From the NCBI GenBank assembly GCA_013397935.1, contig VZRN01004254.1, positions 1,949,861 through 2,013,860 of the forward strand: a stretch of DNA of 64,000 nt. Direction: 5' to 3'. Both the position numbers and the translations under genes were made by a program. Origin of the DNA: Dasyornis broadbenti (taxonomy: Eukaryota > Chordata > Aves > Passeriformes > Dasyornithidae). How positions within the stretch are numbered: the stretch's first letter is position 1; every line of letters starts with the position of its first letter. The notes beneath the pieces are model-generated. The model was given only the letters and a program-made list of their open reading frames with translations, was not told the origin of the DNA and ran no database searches. Of this stretch, positions 56,110 through 64,000 are shown one piece after another.

Positions 56110-59100
56110 AGATGTCTAGAAACGCAGAAATTCTAGAAATTGGAGGAAGATACTGCTATGCATGAAATAGGAGCTCAATGTTCACACTATATTTTATCTG
56201 ATAGCTTGTAGGCTGAAAAACCACATATTAGCCAGCTGCAAACCCATTTTAATTCTGTTATTTTCATATAATTTGTCAGGATGTGCATTATTTGATAGTA
56301 AAGAGGCTTAGATCTTAGTGCGTGGTCTTCTGTAGTCAACTGGAGGACTTACTAGTGAGGAAGCAATGAGGGAGTCTGCAGTTGCCATAATGCTTTTGCT
56401 AAAAATAATATTTTCATGTGTCTGCCTTAGTACTGGCTTATTGTAGCTTGTCTGTTGCCTCATGAAAACTCACTTTGGCTTTTTAAAATCCTGAAATCTT
56501 GCACCAAAGTACAATTTAAATGCAAAATTACCAGACATTTTAAATGAGTGTTTCCTTTCTTCAGTGCAGCCTTCAGCACAGATTTTACTAAGAACTACAC
56601 TTCCTTCTTTTAATTTGTGCTGTATTCTACCAGCTTATTGCTCTCTGCTTCCCAATTAAGATGCTGTTTGCTGGACAGTCAGTTTACAGTTTGGGATAAG
56701 TATGATTTTAACCCTAGAGTGGATGTCTTCTTATGGGCCAATGGAATTTGATGTTGCTAGCATTTGTTAGAGACAATAACTCTAACACTGATGGTTCAGG
56801 ATTCCAAGGATTGCTTTCCTCACTAATTGATACTTAAATCCGTAAATCATAAAAAGTCTGCAATTTCAAAGTAATAAAGTTCTAGAATACTAAGGACAGA
56901 ATCTTGGTGAAAATCTAGAAGAAAAACCCCCAGGATTTTTATTTGCCCCTGATCTTCAGCAAGGAGAATAAGTGTAATTTCCAGCCTCCCTCCACCCTGC
57001 CCTTAGGTACAGTGTCAGATCAACAAAGAGTCTAAGCAAAAATCTGGCTTTTAGAAGCACCTCAGTGTGTCCTTCAAAAGGAGTCAGTTCAGAACCAGAG
57101 GTGATTCTCCTTGCTATTTTATTCACACCTCTCTGCCCTTTCTCAGAATAACACCAGGATCTAGGACACTAGCAGCTTCTATTGGTCTGCGAGGTTGTCT
57201 GTTCCCTCCTGTGACAAGATGCAGAGTGGAATACAGCTTTGATGTGAAATGTCTCAGGCTTTCATCTTATAATGAGCTCTCCCAAAAGATCAAAAAAAAT
57301 CTAAACTAAAAAAAAGCCAAACTTTATTTAAATAAATAGTTGCATTTCTACTTTTTTTTATATAAAGAAAACTTAACGCAACTTGAGGTGACAGAACAGA
57401 AAAAAGATTTATGCATTGTTCTCTTCTTGTCCACTATCACTGCAAACAGATCCTAGGTTTGAGCTGCTGGGTGCCTACAATTTCTGTGCTGTCCTGTTCG
57501 GGAAGTTCTTTCCAGTTGCTCTGGAGCCAGGCTGTTCTTTCTTGTGAATGTCCTGTCTATTCCTTCTTGTGGTCCCCTCTGGCTTTTTTTCCCTTGGACA
57601 TACTGAGTTATCTCCTATTAGGTGGAGCAGGCTTCTGCCTTAACCAGTCTTTTCAAAGGAACAGAACACATAACTGAGAACACACAAATAAAACAAATAC
57701 TGTGTTATTGTATAGCTAGGGACAATGGCAGAGAGAACTGCAATCTAAAGACATTAATATATTAAATTAATTTCTTATGGTTTTTATGCCCCATATGTGT
57801 GTGCACATATGTGTATCCATGGGCATGGGTTTATGATTCTTTCCAATAGCTGCTGACCCCCGTTATTGGTTTCTCTGTTAAGAATTAATTGAAGTAAAAC
57901 TCTTGAAGTAACAAAAGACAGCTTGCTCAGCCATTCCATAGTCTTCCTCACCAAAAATAACAACTGCAAGTAACAATGATGATAAAAGAAATCCTGCTGT
58001 TTATGGTAAAATTTACAATTGATGAGCAGTGATTTTAAAACATAGCAACTGCATCATGATAGTTTCAAATTTCAGCAGAGCTACTTTTTCATGTCCTTGT
58101 GAGCTTGCAAAAGCTAAGCCCAGGATCTTTGGGTGGGTTCACAAAGTCATTGCAGGCAGCATCTAAAGCAATTTCAGTTTCACTGTCAGGCTTTTCATGG
58201 TATCTCCCTGGCCACCTGAAGTGCTTTAAAATCTTTTCTTTCAGAATATGATGTAGTTCAAAAATCATATTGCAGAATACATTTTATAGTTATTTTCCTT
58301 ACACCTGTGAGTTTCATCCACATTGTTTTTAACTGTCTCCAGAGCATGTTCTTTTAAACCTGTTATTAAGGACTGTGTAGCGAGTTCATTCATACACATT
58401 CCTCATATTCCAACAGGCTTTCTCTCATCTGTCTGCAGCTGGAAGGTGTGGAATGAATTTCAGGAAAATAATTTACTCTTCTGCCTCCCTCCAACCCTCC
58501 TATAATTCTTACAGGTGATATTGGTGGAGTTACTAGTAGTAATGCAGTGGGTACTTTTGTAAGACAAAATTTCATCATCTAGTGGGACAAATAAGTTCCT
58601 TGCATTGTTTCAGTGTTTTTACTTATCATCTACTTTGCAAGATAATCTATTTAAAATGTATGATTAAATGAAGTTCAAAGCTATCCAACAAAATCCTGTG
58701 TTACCAAATTAGTTTAATATTTAGTACCCATTTGTGTTATCTTAGATCCAGGTGCAGACGAGCAATCACAGCAATAGTCACTTGGTGGAGCCAGAATTAC
58801 TCTGCAAGTGAATGCGCTTTACAAATACCTTGCAGAAAAGCTATCAAAGACAAGATTTATAAATTGTACTTTGGAGGAAAACTATAAAAATTTGTGGGAC
58901 TTCAATACATCCTTTTAGGAATTAGCAGCTTTATGGCTTTGCTTTTAATTAGTCTAGCACAAAAGATGTAAAGGACTTGCTGGCCAAAGCAAACGCTATC
59001 TCCTTTTGCTGGAATAAAATGGGAATACAGTGTTGGTATATTTGGTAATGTATGTGCAAACCTGCAAGGATGAAGCAATAGCTGTCAATCTTGGTACAAT

Positions 59101-62100
59101 TTTTAAAAATTCAGCTTGGTAATGTTTGTACATGTTTTTACATTATTTTCCCACTAATATTTTAAATTTATGCCATACTTATATCTCTCTTCTAAATATT
59201 CTTCATAAAATCTGGAAAGATACCTATTTATTTCTGGTGTAGAGAACAGATTATACTTCGAGGAAAAAAGGACGGGATGCCACACTCTGAACACCTTCTC
59301 TATACCCTGCTAAGTATAAAGAACTCTTAGAAACTTTTCCTCACTATTTGTTTCTTTTCCATCTGTAAGAATGGGACACTCTTTAAAGATGTGTCAACAG
59401 CAGAAGCACCTACTCATTCTTACTCTGTACTGTATGTACTGTGCACACTGTAGCAAAGAACTTGGGGAATTGTTGGCTCTCTCTGCCATCATGATACTCA
59501 GTGATCAGAGGTTACTACTGGGAGTGTGTGTATTTTCTGGTGGTTTTGTGTGGGTTGGGTTTTTTTAAATTATTCTTATTTTTCAGTGTTTACATGCATT
59601 GAATTCCTCTGAGACAGGTGGATAAGGATAGGTGTTTTTGAGGAGTTGTTCTGACTAGCATGTGAATAAAGTCTTACACTTTCCATATATTCTTTAGATT
59701 TGTCACAGCTCATTTGCCAGGAATAGAGTCTGTCATTTGAGCTCAAGCTTCATATTTTATTGCATAATATACTGAGCACATGGCTCTTTCCTGGTTGGTG
59801 ACCCCATGTGCCAAAAGGAGCTCCCAATCAGCCATCTGTTGATAGATATATCCGGCAACCAGGGTTATAGAACAGGAGAGAAGCCACAACACTGGGGAGA
59901 GGAGCTTAAGATTGGCCAAGTAGAGGGGTTTATGCTTTGAAACCCAAGTTAAAAGACAAAATTTTCAATGACATAATGGCACCACAGTCCCACACATGTA
60001 AGTCTTCACTCACAGCTCCCTTGTGTGTTTTTAGAAGTACATCTGCTTCCATGACCCACTGAGTCAGATGGTGGTTGAGACTTTCAAGCCTTTGACATGC
60101 TGGCAAACCTGGCACAGAATATTCTTATAACTTTTCCTATCCTGATATGAAAAAGTGAGAAACTATGTGAAAATCTGATGTTATAGCTTCCTAGACTGTA
60201 CATACAAAATCATACTAGGGAGGTTATTCAGAACTACTAAGATTTTCTAAATAATTAGATTTCCTCAGTTATTTTTGCATAGAACCCATTCTTTCCCAGT
60301 GAATGAAAATATACATCTTGAAAACAAACCATATTTCTAGACCATCTTAATTTATAACTATGGGCAACAACAAGATATATGTTAAGGAGAATTAAAAATT
60401 ACTGTATTTCTCCCCTGCAAGGGAGGAAAGAAAAAAGTACATTAAACCTTCATGTAAAGAACAGATCACAGTTTATGAAAAGATAGCAATGACATTACTG
60501 GTGAAAAAGAGGAAAGGTCAAACAGAAGAAAAACCTGAAATACAGAAGTGACTTTCCCACTTACAGAAGGGCAAGATGTGCTCTGTTAATGCTGGAAGAT
60601 GGGATAGGCAGGATAAATGTGGAGTGTTGGTTTTGCAAATCAAGAATAGCTGGAAAGAGCCCTTGTGGTGCCTCCTTCTGGATGATTGTCCAGAACTTCT
60701 ATTCAGACAAAATGATGACAAGTGTTAAATTTTGCAGTGCTTTTCCTGATAATGAAGTCTGGGGAGGTTTGGGGAACTTTATTTGTTTTTGTTTTGTTTC
60801 TAACTAGATAGCTCTATTGCTTTTTTTTATATTTTTGGTGACACCCTGGCAATTTGCATTTGGTTTTAGTGCTTTTCTGTAGGATAAGCAGTACTTACGA
60901 CAAGTCACACAGGATGTTTGACATCCTTGAACAGGGAAGAAAAGTTTTAAAATTTCTTTCTTTTTTCTGATTTTCTGCTTTCCCTCTGTGATACCATTTG
61001 AACAGCTGCATCTATCTCTGCCAACAAGGGAGAGAGGTTCTCAACTGAAGGGTTTTAGAAGTTCTTTAATTTAATTTACTCTGCCTCTTCAAAGGAGATT
61101 TGCATTGTCATTGGAATAGTAGCTCTTACTTAGTTTTTTTTTTCTCCTCGTCCTTCCTCCCTGGTTGAATTGGAGCTTTACAAACAAAATCCCTGATTTC
61201 ATGCATTTCCTAACTGGTATGTCTAGTTTAATTCCTTTTATATAAACTACTTGATTTTATGTGCTCTTATTTTCATTCCGTTTATTGCTCCTTCCTTTTT
61301 ACTATTCTCCCTCTGGTTTTGTATCATCAGGAAATTTCATTTCTTACCAAACCCATCTTCATCCAGGTTAAAAGGGAGAGACAGTCAATCAGTCAGTAAA
61401 TCCCTTCTCTCTGAAAACACAGTCAGCACCAGCTGTAGCTCAATTAAACTCAACACTTGAATAGTTCACAAGAGAACCCACACTTGTATACACACATTAA
61501 TCAAGGAAATCCATTTTAACCTGTAGTCATATTCCAAAATTTCAGTTAATAGCTTGGACAGTAAAGTGTGGGCTGGAGATATGTGATGCAAGTAGGACAT
61601 AATTGAACCTTCTCAGCATAATAATGTTTAAACTTATGATGTCCTGATATGCACACTAAACAAGGTATGCTGAAGGAACCCTAACCTATATGGGGTTTTC
61701 ATGCCTAAATGTTGCTGAACACTTCTGCTGAGTAATACAAGCAACTCAGCTGTTCAGAACTGCTTGACAGGTTTCTAGTTTGAAAATAGAGAAAAATATT
61801 TTAGCTTTTACTTTCTTTTTTTCTAGGATAGTGAATGCAACAGTTTGTAGAAAGATGGCTATTTCTGTACATGTTCTTAAGGCAACTTTAAAAATATAAT
61901 AAATAAAGTTATGCTTACACTATTGAGACAGATTGTCTTCCTGCATGTCTTAATTCTGCAGACATATAGAATAATTCCCAAGGATCAATGATTTCATAAT
62001 CCTTATTTAGAATAACCTGTGTGTAGCAGTATGTGCTTAAGTGCTGCTGACTGCATGTTAATGAGCTGTGTTGCCTTGACCATGGGACTGTACTGTATGG

Positions 62101-64000
62101 GCAGCAGACCCCTACTAAAGGGCACTCTAGCTAGAAAAACACCCCAGTCTGTGGAGAATACAGGCCACGTCAGATTCTATTCTAGCTTTCTAGTCTCATT
62201 AATTAAATCTGTTCTGAACAGATTTCAGACAAGGTCAGGCTGGCCATGCTGATTGCTGTTTAGAATGTGTTCCAAAAGGAGCATTACTGCCACTGCTTGG
62301 GAATATTTTACTGAAATTACTTTTGTCATTAAATGAGTGGTTGTCAAACTGAAGTATATTTAGCTTAGTTTGGGACAGTTATCTTGACCCCGTGCTGGAG
62401 AGAGAGAAAGATGGACGAGCAGATGTCCCAAACCACAACAATCAAGTTCACAAACTGCTGGGATGAAGTCCTCGATGCAGTAAAATGTTTGAATGCTTAT
62501 AGATAGCATATATATTCAACAGTTCCACCCCAAGACAGCCTGGTACTCATGGTATGTTAGAAAAAGGCTTAAACTTATACCCCTTGTTTAGACCAGGTTG
62601 TACAACATGGTGAACTTGATCTGTAAGTGTCAGGGAAAACATGCTTTCTCTTGGTGAAAACCTGTAAGAAGTTTTAGTTTCAGACCCATGTGGAGAGAAA
62701 AATGTAATGTGGAATCACATGAGAAAATACTTCTTTCACGGCTGTAGTTAAAATCCCCTTTTCTCTGAAGTGATGGGGAACGTTTTTTTGATGTTAGACT
62801 AGTAGGCACAGCCGTGAAAATGTTTTCCTTGTCACAGGCCACCAGCAATGATCCTCCCTTGGGCTGACAGCAGTGATACAGACAGATCACTTCCCACATC
62901 CTCTGCGGTAATTGAGTTGGATTGCTTGAAATGAAATCATGTGCTCTTTGGCTGCCTGTTTCACCTTGCACCCAAACATTCTCAGTTCCAAGTAGAAAAA
63001 GTCCTAACCTGGAAACCTGGGACATTATTAGAGACACGCTGTGGTAATAATGCCACCATTCCTTCTTTTGCCTTGTGGTCTGTGTACTGACACTAAGAGA
63101 GACACTGAAGTTAGCTCCAGAGCTTACTAAAATCAGTGGGATACTTTGGATTGGCTTTAAGGTCTACAGATCAAATGCCAGCAGAACACTGAAAATAAAA
63201 CTCTAGCACTTTACAAAATATTATTAATTCAATGGTGAAAAGATTTGCTATATAATTGGTAAATAATAGGGAATTTTCCAACCCTATCTTAAAATCTTTA
63301 CCTCACTGACACTTCCTAGCTCCAAAGTAGTTTTTATAGAGGATTATAGTAGTGCTCTGGGTTCTGAAATCACTGGTGTATTCTTTCAGACACTCCTAGG
63401 TATCTGCTTGCATTTGAAAGGCACAGACAGTTCTGAACTCTGATTAACACATGATTTATGGTATGAAAAACTTGAACATCCTTCGGTAAAAGGAAGAAAA
63501 ATACTGGCTTCAAAAGCTGTAGCTCCAGTTCTGAAACTTTACTAGATATATTACCCATTTTTATTCAGTATAATTCTAAATAAAAGCAGTGAAAACAGTG
63601 CCATAGGCTACAGGGTGGCACAGCTTTAAGGTGGCAAGTGAAGTAACTTGTGGATATTTAGAAGTGCTCAACAAAGCATAAATTACAACAAGCATTGGAA
63701 GACAAGAAAAACTCAGATGCCTGCAAATAACTGAATGTTTCCCTAGGGCATAAACATTAATGACTTTAATTAGATTATAATTGCTCGTGGAAGCATAGTC
63801 TTGCACAAGATAAAAATACCTGACATTGCATTTGCAACTAGGCAACTGCATCAGAAGTACAAGGAGGTTTAATGGTAAACAGAAGTTATTTACTAAATAT
63901 AAGGTGGTGCACAGTATATGCTCTGTTCTCAGGACATACTCATATGTTTTTCAGATGGCAGCACTGCTTCATGTATTTGGCACTGAGTTGTAGTTGCCTG
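55851..64000. other. Intergenic DNA, no gene seen
   Basis: AT-rich sequence. It contains a long T-rich tract (56064-56111) and a 10-bp inverted pair GTTTGGGACA/TGTCCCAAAC (62368-62377 and 62424-62433). All open frames are short and show no family motif. A large gene-poor interval beyond SGO1 agrees with what is known of this locus in other amniotes. Confidence 0.6.
56064..56111. repeat. T-rich homopolymer tract
   Basis: Runs of T broken by single G or C, ending in TTTTTTTTA just before 56112. It may be the tail of an old retroposon on the minus strand, but no body is recognised. Confidence 0.85.

Noticed and set aside
62368..62433. 10-bp inverted pair GTTTGGGACA/TGTCCCAAAC
   Set aside because: It resembles LTR or small transposon ends, but the 46-base interior is not recognisable and no target duplication was found.
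1..64000. CRISPR array, prophage, operon or other microbial system
   Set aside because: Intron-split vertebrate genes, CR1 and LTR elements throughout; no spaced direct repeats of CRISPR type and no compact gene clusters.

Overview
This is vertebrate genomic DNA, most likely from a bird. Coding sequence is split into short exons with GT..AG introns. CR1 LINE 3' ends are present, as are LTRs of the kind found in bird genomes. The two genes recognised are KAT2B and SGO1, which lie side by side in amniotes. The LTR whose 5' end reads TGTCTTGGTTTG makes me think of a songbird or another neoavian, but I cannot prove the species.

Region 1 (about 1-41515, plus strand): KAT2B (PCAF), the histone acetyltransferase. 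Exon 1, with the Ala/Gly-rich N-terminus, lies before base 1. The window opens in a CpG-rich stretch inside intron 1. Seventeen coding exons, exons 2-18 by the human count, run from 8470 to the TGA at 39788-39790. They join in frame into 730 codons plus stop. They cover the PCAF-homology domain, the GNAT acetyltransferase domain and the bromodomain. A 3'UTR of about 1.7 kb follows, to a poly(A) signal at 41492.

Region 2 (about 42700-47880, minus strand): SGO1 (shugoshin 1), the protector of centromeric cohesion. Eight coding exons, from the ATG at 47077 to the stop at 43098, join into 603 codons plus stop. Upstream is a CpG island with a CCAAT box and a CHR-like TTTGAA, the layout of G2/M genes. 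KAT2B and SGO1 are convergent, about 1.2 kb apart tail to tail.

Region 3 (about 47900-64000): I see no gene. The stretch is AT-rich intergenic DNA with an LTR core (52540-52680), a 5' LTR fragment (55374-55850), and simple repeats.

Mobile DNA within KAT2B introns: a minus-strand CR1 in intron 2, a plus-strand CR1 in intron 12, a foldback LTR-derived element in intron 10, and a complete solo LTR in intron 13. The solo LTR has a perfect 5-bp target duplication and contains the 405-base assembly gap. Intron 5 holds two diverged copies of a repeat I cannot name. I found no RNA gene, CRISPR array, bacterial-type system or other new coding system. The most notable signals are the foldback LTR, the intron 5 repeat pair, and the SGO1 promoter and splicing details.
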